Source: Halorubrum trapanicum
GTDB lineage: Archaea; Halobacteriota; Halobacteria; Halobacteriales; Haloferacaceae
Length of the DNA stretch: 64,000 nucleotides
Assembly (NCBI RefSeq): GCF_017873555.1
Contig: NZ_JAGGKE010000008.1
Coordinates: 1 to 64,000 of the forward strand
Direction: 5' to 3'
In this document: one piece after another, positions 8,338 to 16,772 of the stretch
Numbering within the stretch: position 1 is the first letter of the stretch
How the letters are laid out: the number at the start of each line of letters is the position of its first letter
Notes under the pieces: generated by a model
The model's database searches: none
Seen by the model: only the letters and a program-made list of their open reading frames with translations
Told to the model about the DNA's origin: nothing
Translations under genes and position numbers: made by a program

Positions 8338-8723
8338 GCTCCGGTGGTTCCTCGTACGGCGACATCCACCGGTACGAGCCGGCCCGCGAGAGCACCGCCG
8401 CCGCGATCGCGATCGTCCTCCTCACGATCATCGAGGTCGTGTTCGTCATGCTGTTCACCTTCGGACTGATGTCGGCGTGGGCGTCGACGGAGTCCGGGAA
8501 CATGTTCGTCGGCGCGCTGCTGGCGCTCATCTTCATCGACCTCGCGTTCATTTTACTCCTGTACCGGAAGGAGTTCCTTCCGGACGTGATGATCGTGAAG
8601 AAGCGCCGCCGCAAGTGGGAGGACCTGTACGTCCGTGAGGAGGACAAGGAGGGCGACGGCATCGACACCGGCAACCTCGCGGAGACGCTGAAGCGGGCGG
8701 TGTACCCGTACTACAAGAAGTGA
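8334..8723 (+). CDS. Small membrane subunit of the cytochrome b cluster
   Basis: 129 residues. Two membrane helices (~22-48 and ~55-76) are followed by a basic/acidic cytoplasmic tail (VKKRRRKWEDLYVREEDKEGD). The ATG overlaps the halocyanin stop (ATGA), so translational coupling is expected. It lies between halocyanin and the cytochrome b N-terminal subunit and is probably an accessory subunit. No cofactor motif is seen. Confidence 0.75.
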   Translation: MSSGGSSYGDIHRYEPARESTAAAIAIVLLTIIEVVFVMLFTFGLMSAWASTESGNMFVGALLALIFIDLAFILLLYRKEFLPDVMIVKKRRRKWEDLYVREEDKEGDGIDTGNLAETLKRAVYPYYKK

Positions 8724-8730
8724 TTCGACA

Positions 8731-9540
8731 ATGAGCCTGAAAAAGCAAGACGACATGGACCACAACGCGTGGCTCAAGAGTCAGGACCTCTCGCCCATCG
8801 AGACGGCGTTCCTGACCACGCTCATCTGGCTGGACAAGCGGCTCCGCATCGTCGATTACCTCGAGCTGCTGGAGACGATGTACTACCGCGCGAACCTCCA
8901 GATGCCGAAGAGCCACACCGAGCAGTACGACCTCGACAACAAGTTCTGGTACTGGTACCCGCTGTACTCGCTCGGGTCCCTCTCCATCATCGCGTACCTG
9001 CTCGCGGCGGTGTCCGGCGCGCTGCTCGGGTTCTACTACGCGCCGTCGACCGCTGGCGCGGCGGCGCAGGGCGATCCGACCGCCGCGTACGACTCGATGG
9101 TGATGATCATGCAAGACGTCCAGTTCGGCTTCATGCTCCGGTCGATCCACCGCTGGGCGGCGCAGTTCATGGTGGCGGCGGTGTTCCTCCACATGCTGCG
9201 GGTCTACTTCACCGGCGCGTACAAGGAGCCGCGCGAGGTCAACTGGATCCTCGGCGTCGTGCTCATCGCCCTGACGCTGCTGTTCGGCTTCTCCGGGTAC
9301 GTCCTCCCGTGGAAGCAGCTGTCCTTCTGGGCGGCGCAGATCGGCGTGGAGCTGGCCCTCGCGACCCCGCTCGTCGGCGAGTGGGCGGCCCAGCTGCTGT
9401 TCGGCGGCTTCACCCTCGGACAGGCGACGCTCGTGAGAATGTACATCCTGCACGTGTTCGTGTTGCCGTTCGTGGTCACCGCGCTCATCGCGGTCCACGT
9501 CGGCATCGTCTGGGTGCAGGGCATCGCGGAGCCGCACTAA
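8731..9540 (+). CDS. petB: Cytochrome b, N-terminal (b6-type) subunit
   Basis: 269 residues. Two haem-ligand pairs sit in helices two and four: His140/His154 (SIHRW...FLHML, 13 residues between) and His241/His256 (LHVFV...AVHVG, 14 between), which is b6-type spacing. FSGYVLPW is the conserved segment after helix three (G-Y-x-L-P-W). Together with the next gene it forms a split cytochrome b, as in b6f complexes, and would oxidise menaquinol and pass electrons towards halocyanin. Start ATG 8731 lies 7 bp after the preceding stop. The symbol follows the b6 naming. Confidence 0.9.
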   Translation: MSLKKQDDMDHNAWLKSQDLSPIETAFLTTLIWLDKRLRIVDYLELLETMYYRANLQMPKSHTEQYDLDNKFWYWYPLYSLGSLSIIAYLLAAVSGALLGFYYAPSTAGAAAQGDPTAAYDSMVMIMQDVQFGFMLRSIHRWAAQFMVAAVFLHMLRVYFTGAYKEPREVNWILGVVLIALTLLFGFSGYVLPWKQLSFWAAQIGVELALATPLVGEWAAQLLFGGFTLGQATLVRMYILHVFVLPFVVTALIAVHVGIVWVQGIAEPH

Positions 9541-9544
9541 TCCA

Positions 9545-10333
9545 ATGACCGACGACACCACACCCATGACGGACGGAGGCACCGACGACGAGGCGCGCAC
9601 CGACGGCGGCCCGCCGGCGACGGTCCCGCCGGACGACGAGACGCCGACCTGGTCCGAGCGGAAGGAGCGCAGTCAGGGGCTCGCGCAACTCACCTACCAG
9701 TACTTCGAGCGCTCCCGGCGCGAGGACGAGGACCTGCGTGCGGAGTCGACGTACGTCGAGCGCGACGTGCTGGGCTTCCCGACGTGGCCCCACGAGACGA
9801 TCCGCAACCTCGCTATCACCTCCTTTTTCCTCGGGGTCATCCTGCTCGTGGCCTCGATCCTGCCGTCGCACTTCGGCGACCCGGCGAACCCCGGCTCCAC
9901 GCCGGCGATCATCCTGCCCGACTGGTACCTCTACTGGTCGTTCGGCCTGCTGAAGCTCAGTCCGATCAACCCAGAACTCGCGGTGTTGGGCAGTAACATC
10001 GTCGTGTCCAACGAGCTGTACGGGCTCATCGCTCACGGCGCCATCTTCGGCGTCATCACGCTCGTTCCCTTCCTCAACAAGGGGAACGCGCGGCGCCCCG
10101 TCGAAGAGCCGGGCTGGGCCGCGCTCGGCGTGGCCGGGGTCATCCTGGCGATCACGCTGGCGGCGCTCGCCATCCAGAACTTCTTCCCGGTCCAGCTCGA
10201 GCTGCTGTTCTCGCTCGTGTTCATGCTCCCGATCGCGGGCGGCGTCATCACCTACGCGGTGTTGAAGACGATGCGCGAGGGGTACATGTACGACCTCAAC
10301 CGCCGGTACTACATGCTGCGACCGCCGAAGTAA
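9545..10333 (+). CDS. petD: Cytochrome b, C-terminal (subunit IV-like) subunit
   Basis: 262 residues. The long N-terminal extension (~1-80) is acidic. The first membrane helix region is followed by ILPDWYLYWSFGLLK, which contains the P-x-W-Y motif of the quinol-oxidation (Qo) loop; the PEWY/PDWY motif is diagnostic for subunit IV or the C-terminal half of cytochrome b. Further helices lie near ~155-175, 195-215 and 220-240. It begins 4 bp after petB and completes the split cytochrome b. Confidence 0.88.
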   Translation: MTDDTTPMTDGGTDDEARTDGGPPATVPPDDETPTWSERKERSQGLAQLTYQYFERSRREDEDLRAESTYVERDVLGFPTWPHETIRNLAITSFFLGVILLVASILPSHFGDPANPGSTPAIILPDWYLYWSFGLLKLSPINPELAVLGSNIVVSNELYGLIAHGAIFGVITLVPFLNKGNARRPVEEPGWAALGVAGVILAITLAALAIQNFFPVQLELLFSLVFMLPIAGGVITYAVLKTMREGYMYDLNRRYYMLRPPK

Positions 10334-10415
10334 CGCGCGGAATCCGCTGCCCCGTTTCCCCGACCGCGTCGCGCTCGCGGCTCTCACCCCGCCGTTCCGA
10401 CGCTCCGTGTCACTC

Positions 10416-10847
10416 ATGTCATCCTCAACAGACGGCGACTCCTCGCAGGCGTTCGACGAGACCGGCGACCCGATCGCTGGCGACGACGACGCCGACTCCC
10501 GCAACGAGCCGACCGGCCCGCGAAAGGGACCGGGCGGCCGGGAGATCGTCGTTCCCTTCAGGCTGTACAAGGCCGTGACCGTCTTCTCGACGCTCGCCGC
10601 GGTTGTGACCTACTTCGTCGGGTTCACGCTCATCGACGCCGCGACGCTTCAGATCAGCTTCGTCCGGACGACCATCGTCTACCTGCTCGATAGCGCCGGC
10701 GTCATGCCGCCGGAAGACATGCTCGTGGCGATACTCGCGATCACCGGCGTCGGATTCATCCTCCTCGGAACCGCCGTGTACGTGCTCGGGACCCGGTTCC
10801 GCGGACAAGGGATGGGAAAGTCTCAAGACGACCCCAGCGAAACGTGA
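10416..10847 (+). CDS. Two-helix membrane protein of the cytochrome b cluster
   Basis: 143 residues. A disordered acidic N-terminus (~45) is followed by a basic hinge (PRKGPGGREIVVPFRLYK) and two hydrophobic spans (~55-80 and ~108-130). ATG 10416 is preferred to the GTG nine bases upstream. It comes 82 bp after petD and 4 bp before the next small membrane gene, so it may be an accessory subunit or assembly factor of the complex. No known motif. Confidence 0.7.
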   Translation: MSSSTDGDSSQAFDETGDPIAGDDDADSRNEPTGPRKGPGGREIVVPFRLYKAVTVFSTLAAVVTYFVGFTLIDAATLQISFVRTTIVYLLDSAGVMPPEDMLVAILAITGVGFILLGTAVYVLGTRFRGQGMGKSQDDPSET

Positions 10848-10851
10848 GATA

Positions 10852-11130
10852 ATGGCAGACGAGTTCATGAAGGGCTTCGCCCTGTTCGTGATCGGCGGTC
10901 TCGGGTGGATCACCTTCGGCGGCTGGTACCGGACCCCGTCGTACTACGAGGTGGTACAGCTCGTGAACCCGCCGGAAGGTGTGAATACGGCGTACGGCGA
11001 GGTCGGCCTGCTCGCGGGCGACATGTTCTTCTGGCTGATGATCCTCGGCGCGTTGACGTTCTGGGTGCTCATCCCGGCCAGCCGGCAGCTCCGCGACTCC
11101 CTCAACGACGACGACGCGGCAGCGAACTGA
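10852..11130 (+). CDS. Small membrane protein of the cytochrome b cluster (92 aa)
   Basis: Two hydrophobic spans (~6-24 and ~55-76) flank a polar loop with several Tyr and Trp (GGWYRTPSYYEV), and the tail is acidic. It closes the six-gene run that starts with halocyanin, 4 bp after its neighbour. Function unknown; the context suggests an accessory membrane subunit. Confidence 0.7.
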   Translation: MADEFMKGFALFVIGGLGWITFGGWYRTPSYYEVVQLVNPPEGVNTAYGEVGLLAGDMFFWLMILGALTFWVLIPASRQLRDSLNDDDAAAN

Positions 11131-11231
11131 ACGCACGACTCCTCGTCTCGCTTTTCCTCGTCGCGGCTTCGCTCCCAGCGGCGCGGCGACGAACCGGGAG
11201 CTTTTCACCTCCGCTCGCTCCACCCTCGCGC

Positions 11232-11984
11232 ATGAGCGAGCCGACGCGCCGCCTCGCGGTTCTCGGCGACGGCGAGCCGGCGGCGGCGATCCGATCGGCG
11301 GCGACCACTGCGGGCGCGCGCCTCGCCGACCTCTCCGAGACCGACGGGATCGTCGCCGTCGGGGACGCCGCGCTGCGGGACGCGATGCGCGCGGTCGCAA
11401 CCGGGGACGCTCGTTCGGTTCCGGTCCTTCCGATCGGAGACGGTCGTCACGCGGTCGACCTCGACCTTGCGACCGACCGGATCGGCGGCGTCCTCGACGG
11501 ACTCGGCGGATCCGAGGCGTCGTTCGACCGCTTCTCGCGCGTCGCACATCCGGTCCTCGCGGTCGACGGAGCGGAGGACGGCCCACGTCGGTTCGCGGCG
11601 GCGGACGTCGCGTTCGTGACGGCGGCGCCCGCCCGGATCTCCGAGTACGAAATCGCGTTCTCCGACGGGGAGTCGGCGTCGGTGCGTGCGGACGGCGCCG
11701 CGGTCGCCACGCCGCTCGGCAGCGACGGGTACGCGGCGGCGGCCGGCGGGCCGGTGGTGTCGCCGGGGGGCGGTCTCTCCGTCGTCCCCGTCTCGCCGTT
11801 CACGACTCGTCCGGACACGTGGGTCGCGAGCGGCGGCGTCAGCGTCACGGTCGAGCGCGAGGAGGAGCCGGTCGCCTTGGTCGTCGACGGGACGCGACGG
11901 GGGACCGTCGAGCCGCACCGGTCGGTCCGGATCGAGACCGCGACGACGGTCGATCTCCTCTCACCGACGGCCGAGAACGGCTGA
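11232..11984 (+). CDS. NAD kinase-like protein with degenerate catalytic motifs
   Basis: 250 residues, shorter than usual NAD kinases. The C-terminal half carries the family signature: VATPLGSDGYAAAAGGPVV (residues ~158-176) matches TP-T-GS-T-AY..AGGP, and LVVDG matches the C-terminal DG strand. The nucleotide-phosphate loop GGDGT is reduced to VGDAAL (43-48), and the NE pair before the substrate loop is replaced by DV (ADVAFVTAAPAR). The glycine-rich ATP/polyphosphate site is therefore impaired. It may be a non-catalytic NAD(P)-sensing paralogue linked to the respiratory genes. A TTTTCA element about 27 bp upstream supports ATG 11232. Confidence 0.7.
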   Translation: MSEPTRRLAVLGDGEPAAAIRSAATTAGARLADLSETDGIVAVGDAALRDAMRAVATGDARSVPVLPIGDGRHAVDLDLATDRIGGVLDGLGGSEASFDRFSRVAHPVLAVDGAEDGPRRFAAADVAFVTAAPARISEYEIAFSDGESASVRADGAAVATPLGSDGYAAAAGGPVVSPGGGLSVVPVSPFTTRPDTWVASGGVSVTVEREEEPVALVVDGTRRGTVEPHRSVRIETATTVDLLSPTAENG

Positions 11985-12082
11985 GCGCGGGCGCGGTGGG
12001 TTCCACACTCGCGGCGTCGTGCTCGTCTCGCGGGCGCGCCGATCGGAAACACTCTAATACGTCGTGAACGGAAGTGGTGGAT

Positions 12083-12526
12083 ATGGACCCACTGCAGTTC
12101 CTCGTTCCCCTCGGCTGGCTGTCGGCCGTCGGGCCGGTGCTGCCGTACGCGATCTTCGTGATGACCGTCGCGAACCTCGCGACGCGGCACCTCGCGCACA
12201 AGCGGCACGTCGAACAGGGACAGGACGCCGACAGCGTGGAGGCGTACACGCCGCACGTGTTCACCAACGTCGGACTCGTCCTCCTGAGCTTCCTGTTCAT
12301 CCTCGACTCGCCGGTGAGCGGGACGATCCTGTCGGTACTCGTGCTGGCGATGTTCATCGCCGACTTCTTCGAGCTTGAGGCGCGCAACGTCGAGGCGCGC
12401 AACGACATGGAGATCGAGGCGCCGAAGAGTTCGATCGCCGCCTCGCTCGTCGTGTTGGTGTGGTCGTCGTACTACGCGCTGTTCTTCGTCATCGAAGGGT
12501 TCTGGAACCAGTTCGTCGTCGCCTGA
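12083..12526 (+). CDS. Membrane protein downstream of the cytochrome b cluster
   Basis: 147 residues with four predicted helices (~12-30, 58-75, 77-95, 118-140). A His-containing cytoplasmic loop (NLATRHLAHKRHVEQ) lies between helices one and two, and a charged loop (ELEARNVEARNDMEIE) before the last helix. ATG 12083 is chosen over a GTG nine bases upstream because a TATA element (CTCTAATA, ~12051-12058) lies about 28 bp ahead. Probably functionally tied to the respiratory cluster; no motif proves it. Confidence 0.7.
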   Translation: MDPLQFLVPLGWLSAVGPVLPYAIFVMTVANLATRHLAHKRHVEQGQDADSVEAYTPHVFTNVGLVLLSFLFILDSPVSGTILSVLVLAMFIADFFELEARNVEARNDMEIEAPKSSIAASLVVLVWSSYYALFFVIEGFWNQFVVA

Positions 12527-12562
12527 CGGACGCCGACCGCGGCTTCTCCTTCCGCTCTCCGC

Positions 12563-13885
12563 TCAGAACGGCCAGTCGCCGGTGAGCTTCATCCCCGTCG
12601 CCTTCCCCTCGGCTTCGAGCGCCGCGGCGATCTCGTCGGTGTCGCGACGCGGGATCGACGCGTCGGCTTCGGCGAGGTCGACGACGAGTTCGGTCAGGAG
12701 GATCGCCTGCTCTCTGAGATTCCGCGACTCCAGCTTGTCGAGGGTGTCGGCGTGGGTGTGGCCCCAGCCGCGGCCGCGCCCCTCGGTCTCGCCGGAGACC
12801 ATGTACCCCGGAACGCCCCGCTTCACGAACGGCCAGTGGTCGCTGTGGGGGACCAACTCCGCGCCCGTCGCGATCGGGTGATCGAAGCGGTCGCTCACGC
12901 GTTCGGCGGCCTCGGCGAGCGCGTCGAAGCCGTGGTGGTCGAGCCGGAGCGTCCGGCCGAACACGTTGCTGTCGACGTTGACGACGGCGCGGACCGCCTC
13001 CCGGTCGGCAGCCTCCGCGGCCACCGAGGAGCCGACGAGTCCGACCTCCTCGGCACCGAACGCGGCGAACCGCACCTTGATGTCGAGTTCGTCTTCCCGC
13101 GCCGCGAGCGCCCGCGCGACCTCGACGATCGTCGCCGTGCCGGCGCCGTTGTCCATCGCGCCCTCCGCGAGATCGTGGGCGTCGACGTGCGACGAGACGA
13201 GTAGGTGCTCGTCCGTGTCGGGACCGAGTTCGGCGACCGCGTTCCCGCTCGTCGCCGTCGGGGTCTCGCAGTCGACCGCGACGGTCACGTCGTCGCCCTC
13301 GTTCCGCCGCGCGAGCCGGGCGCCGGTCTCCTTCGAGACGCCGACCGCCGGCACCTCGCCGATGGGCGCGTCCGCCGTCCCGACGCTCCCCGTCGGCGGG
13401 AGCGTCCCCTCGACGTGGTTGGCGAAGACGAAGGCGGCGGCGCCGGCGTCGACCGCGCGGTAGTACTTCTCGCGGCGGTGGACGAACCGGTCGACGGACT
13501 CCGGCGTGTCCGACGAGACCATCACGACCTTGCCGTCGAGGTCGGTTTCGAAGTCCTCGGGGATCCCGTAGCCGAGGTCGACGAACTCCCCGGTCGCCTC
13601 GCCGCTCGGGCTTCGCGGCAGCGCGATACAGGCGTTCGGGCCGACCGCGAGCGGGTCGTCGGTCGCTGCGTCGCGGACCGCGCTGTCGCCGCGCTCCCAT
13701 CCCTGAATTTCGAACGCCTCTATCGCCGCGTTGCGCGCGCCGACGTCGTCGAACGCGTCGCGGGTCAGCTCCAGCGCCTCGCGCTCGCCCGTCGAGCCTG
13801 CCATCCGGTCGCCGACGTCGACGAGGTCGAGGAGGTGGTTCCAGCCCACGTCGCTCGTGAACGTCTCGCCGATCCAGTCGGTCAT
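12563..13885 (-). CDS. M28 family zinc metallopeptidase (aminopeptidase-like)
   Basis: 440 residues. The co-catalytic zinc ligands of M28 are visible: SSHVDAHDL (His and catalytic Asp two residues later), AMDNGAG (bridging Asp), AFGAEEVGLVGS (catalytic Glu pair), NVDSNVFG (Asp) and the terminal His in VPHSDHWPF. A PA-domain-like insertion (~115-200) precedes the catalytic core and may gate substrates. There is no signal peptide, so cytoplasmic action is expected. It would remove N-terminal residues from peptides. It converges on the membrane gene upstream. Confidence 0.88.
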   Translation of the reverse strand: MTDWIGETFTSDVGWNHLLDLVDVGDRMAGSTGEREALELTRDAFDDVGARNAAIEAFEIQGWERGDSAVRDAATDDPLAVGPNACIALPRSPSGEATGEFVDLGYGIPEDFETDLDGKVVMVSSDTPESVDRFVHRREKYYRAVDAGAAAFVFANHVEGTLPPTGSVGTADAPIGEVPAVGVSKETGARLARRNEGDDVTVAVDCETPTATSGNAVAELGPDTDEHLLVSSHVDAHDLAEGAMDNGAGTATIVEVARALAAREDELDIKVRFAAFGAEEVGLVGSSVAAEAADREAVRAVVNVDSNVFGRTLRLDHHGFDALAEAAERVSDRFDHPIATGAELVPHSDHWPFVKRGVPGYMVSGETEGRGRGWGHTHADTLDKLESRNLREQAILLTELVVDLAEADASIPRRDTDEIAAALEAEGKATGMKLTGDWPF

Positions 13886-13979
13886 ACGTGTGGGTGTCGC
13901 GGCCGCCGCTCAAGCGTTTCGGTGGCGGCGGGGGCGGCCGGAGTTCGGCGGACGGCCCGGATGGATTCGGCGGAAGAGG

Positions 13980-14639
13980 TCAGACCGGAACGGCCGGCAG
14001 CAGGACCGCCGCGGCCTCGGCGGCCGCGAACGTCGAGTCGTACAGATGGTTGAGGAGGAGGTAGGTGACGACCCCCAGCGCGAGCGAGAGGATCCACGCG
14101 CTCGCCGCGATCCGGCCGACGCGCCGGTGGGGCGTCTCGGTCCGCAGCTCCTGTTCCGTGTGCGTGAGTCCGAGGACGACCGCGTACAGGACGACCGGGA
14201 CGGAGACGACGGAGAGGACGATGTGAATCGCGAGCATGACCAGGTACGCCGGGTACACCGGGTCCCACAGCGGGACCCACGCGTACGCCGAGTCCAGCAC
14301 GAACTCCTTGGTCCCGCCGCCCGCGACCTTCGGGAGGTACATCCCGAGGAACAGGAGGATGAGACCGAACGAGGTCGTCATCGCCGCGGCGTGTTTCTTC
14401 ACCTCGCCGTTGCGGATCCAGTACCAGCCGAGCGAGAGGGAGATCACGGTGACCGTGTTGACGGCGGCGATGGCGTGTGCGAGCAGGTCGACGGTTCCCT
14501 GCGTGAGCGTCGGGAACAGCGCCTGGAACTCCGGCACGAGGAACACGCCGCCGACGGCACCGTAGCCGACGACCGTGAGGAGGACGGTTATCGCGGCGGG
14601 GTGGTCTTTCGCCCTGTCGCGAACGCTGGCGGTGGACAT
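13980..14639 (-). CDS. DUF420 family membrane protein
   Basis: 219 residues with six predicted helices. DUF420 traits are present: LAHAIAAVNTVTVISL in helix two, an RNGEVKKHAAAMTTSF segment, and HIVLSVVSVPVVL with an intramembrane His. DUF420 proteins occur beside haem-copper oxidase genes and are thought to help cytochrome oxidase assembly; no oxidase gene is next to it here. Start ATG 14639 is supported by a CTTATC element about 26 bp upstream. It may be read with the genes that follow it towards lower coordinates. Confidence 0.78.
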   Translation of the reverse strand: MSTASVRDRAKDHPAAITVLLTVVGYGAVGGVFLVPEFQALFPTLTQGTVDLLAHAIAAVNTVTVISLSLGWYWIRNGEVKKHAAAMTTSFGLILLFLGMYLPKVAGGGTKEFVLDSAYAWVPLWDPVYPAYLVMLAIHIVLSVVSVPVVLYAVVLGLTHTEQELRTETPHRRVGRIAASAWILSLALGVVTYLLLNHLYDSTFAAAEAAAVLLPAVPV

Positions 14640-14719
14640 ATCGGGAGGAGGGAACGGAGCGATAAGTCGGCTTCGGGTGCTCCCGCCGGTCGGGACGTTT
14701 CGCCACCGAGCGCGTCGTC

Positions 14720-14782
14720 GACTACGATCGATGACTCCGGTCGCGGTCGCGACTACCGATCGATGACTCCGGTCGCGGTCGC
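14720..14782. repeat. 31/32-bp tandem duplication across the egsA stop codon
   Basis: Copy 1 is 14720-14750 and copy 2 is 14751-14782. They are identical except for one C missing from copy 1. Copy 2 contains the last codons and the stop (TAG, 14753-14755) of egsA; copy 1 lies just past the stop. Confidence 0.9.
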
Positions 14783-15805
14783 GACCTCGACCGCGGCCTC
14801 CTCGTTGATCCCGCCCTGGAGGATGGTGTAGCGGTCGCGGATCTCGTGGGCGCTCGTCAGGGCGGCGATCAGCTCCGCGTCGTCGATCCCCAGTTCGCCC
14901 GCGGTCGTCGGCGCGTCCAGCTCCGCGAGCGCGTCGCGGATGGCGTTCCACCGACCGTTCTCGCCGCTGTGGAGGTACTCAGTCATGATCGACGCGACGC
15001 CGACCTGGTGGCCGTGGAGCGCCTTGCCGGGCGCGATGCGGTCGAGCTGGTGGGAGATCAGGTGTTCCGCGCCGGACGCGGGCCGCGAGGAGCCGGCGAT
15101 CGACATCGCGACGCCGGAGGAGACGAGCGCCTTCACGACGACCCACGCCGACTCCTCTAACCCCGGCCGGATCATGTCGGCGTTCTCGACGAGCAGCTCC
15201 GCGGTCATCTCCGAGAGCGCGCCCGCGTACTCGCTGTACTCGACGTTGCGCAGGCGGCGCGCGAGCCGCCAGTCCTTCACCGCGGTGTAGTTCGAGATGA
15301 TGTCCGCACAGCCCGCGGTGGTGAGCCGCCACGGCGCGTCCGCGATCAGCGTCGTGTCCGCGACGACCGCGAGCGGCGGGTCGGCGGCGACCGAGTGGCG
15401 CGTGTCGCCCTCGGGGATCGAGGAGCGCCCCGAGACGATGCCGTCGTGGGAGGCGACCGTCGGGACGGAGACGAAGCCGACGTCGAGGTGGTCGGCGGCC
15501 ATCTTCGCGATGTCGATCGGCTTCCCGCCGCCGAGGGCGATCAGGTAGCCGGGGTCGACCGCCTCCGCGGTCTCGGTCAGTTCCTCGACGGCCGCGAACG
15601 AGGCCTCCTCGACGACGGCGGTCGCGGGGTCGTCGAACTGCGCCCGGACGCGGTCGCCGGCGATCTCGTTGGGCGTGGGGCTGGTCACGATCAGCGGCCG
15701 TCCCGTGAGGTAGAGGTCGCCGACCGCCTCCCCGAGGTCGTCGATGACGCCGTGTCCCACGAGGACGTTCCGCGGGAGCTTGATCCACGTCGTCTTCTCG
15801 AACAT
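14753..15805 (-). CDS. egsA: sn-glycerol-1-phosphate dehydrogenase
   Basis: 350 residues, the normal length. It reduces dihydroxyacetone phosphate to sn-glycerol-1-phosphate with NAD(P)H, the step that sets the stereochemistry of archaeal ether lipids. Visible motifs are the nucleotide loop ALGGGKPIDIAK, the zinc-ligand Asp in TVASHDGIVSGRSSI, and zinc-ligand histidines in GAEHLISHQLD and HGHQVG. ATG 15805 (MFEKTTWIKLPR) is taken instead of an upstream in-frame ATG at 15844 because a TTTGA promoter element lies about 26 bp ahead and the family starts there. The last residues (ATGVIDR) lie in a tandem duplication. Confidence 0.92.
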   Translation of the reverse strand: MFEKTTWIKLPRNVLVGHGVIDDLGEAVGDLYLTGRPLIVTSPTPNEIAGDRVRAQFDDPATAVVEEASFAAVEELTETAEAVDPGYLIALGGGKPIDIAKMAADHLDVGFVSVPTVASHDGIVSGRSSIPEGDTRHSVAADPPLAVVADTTLIADAPWRLTTAGCADIISNYTAVKDWRLARRLRNVEYSEYAGALSEMTAELLVENADMIRPGLEESAWVVVKALVSSGVAMSIAGSSRPASGAEHLISHQLDRIAPGKALHGHQVGVASIMTEYLHSGENGRWNAIRDALAELDAPTTAGELGIDDAELIAALTSAHEIRDRYTILQGGINEEAAVEVATATGVIDR

Positions 15806-15923
15806 ACGGGGCGGTCGCGCCGACGGGTCAAAGCCGTTGTCCATGTCGGCCGCGACCGCTCGGGCGCAGGCGAGCCGGCGGGCGCGTGAGGTCGATCGGT
15901 CTCCCGATCGTTCGCTCGCCCCG

Positions 15924-16622
15924 CTACGCGCCGAGCGCCGTCAGCGTCGTCGCCGCGTCGTAGAGGAAGTAGACGCCGAAGCCGGCGAGCACGACCGCGG
16001 AGCCGACGGCGACGAGCGGCGCGAACGTCTCGATCCGGCGCTCCGCGGCGACGAGTCCGGTCGGGAACCCCACGATCCACGTCAACACGCCGAGGAAGAA
16101 CCCGCCGATGAGCGTCGGCGAGCCGGTGGCGACCACGAGCGTCCCGGCGAGGTCGCTCCCGATCACGGGTAGCTCGGCCAGCACGTCGAGTTCGCCGGGC
16201 CGGAGGAGACCGACGCCGATCGTCAGCCAGAACAGCACCTGGTACGGGTTCGTTAAGGCGAGCACCAGCGCCTTGCGGAACCCCTTCCCCTCCTCGACGA
16301 CGGGGCCGTCGCCCGAGGTCGGGCGGAACGACTCCCGTGCGCCTCGGGCCGCCCCGACGGCGAAGTACAGCATCAAGACGCCGCCGACCGCGACCATGGC
16401 GCCCTGTAACAGCGGGAACGACTCCACGACCGCGACGACGCCGACGTACGCGAGGACGAAGAAGATCGCGTCGGCGGTCGCGGCGCCGAGACCGGCCCGG
16501 AACCCGGCGACGCGACCGCGGAGGACCGACTCCTCGGCGATCACCGCGTTCATCGGGCCGGGCGGCGCCGCGAGCGCCAGCCCGAAGACGACGCCCGCAC
16601 CGAGCGTAACGAGAGTACTCAC
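15924..16622 (-). CDS. LysE family exporter
   Basis: 232 residues from a GTG start. Six predicted helices fit the family. The signature lies near the N-terminus: LAAPPGPMNAVIAEESVLRGRVAGFRAGLGA (P-G-P-x-N followed by G-x-R-x-G-x-x-A-G-x-G), with TNPYQVLFW in the middle. LysE-type carriers export amino acids or related metabolites. The GTG at 16622 has a TTTTTCAC element 23-30 bp upstream; an upstream ATG (16715) would add 31 polar residues across that promoter and is less likely. Confidence 0.8.
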   Translation of the reverse strand: MSTLVTLGAGVVFGLALAAPPGPMNAVIAEESVLRGRVAGFRAGLGAATADAIFFVLAYVGVVAVVESFPLLQGAMVAVGGVLMLYFAVGAARGARESFRPTSGDGPVVEEGKGFRKALVLALTNPYQVLFWLTIGVGLLRPGELDVLAELPVIGSDLAGTLVVATGSPTLIGGFFLGVLTWIVGFPTGLVAAERRIETFAPLVAVGSAVVLAGFGVYFLYDAATTLTALGA

Positions 16623-16772
16623 ACCGCTCGAAACGCCCGTTTTCGTGAAAAACCCCGCGACAGAGAGGCGGACAGTGGCGGTCGGTTCCGGGTCGTGTGC
16701 CCGAGATCGACGCACCGACGGACGGATCCGAACACCGGGGTCGGGACCGGCCCGGGACCGTCGACCGCGCGG

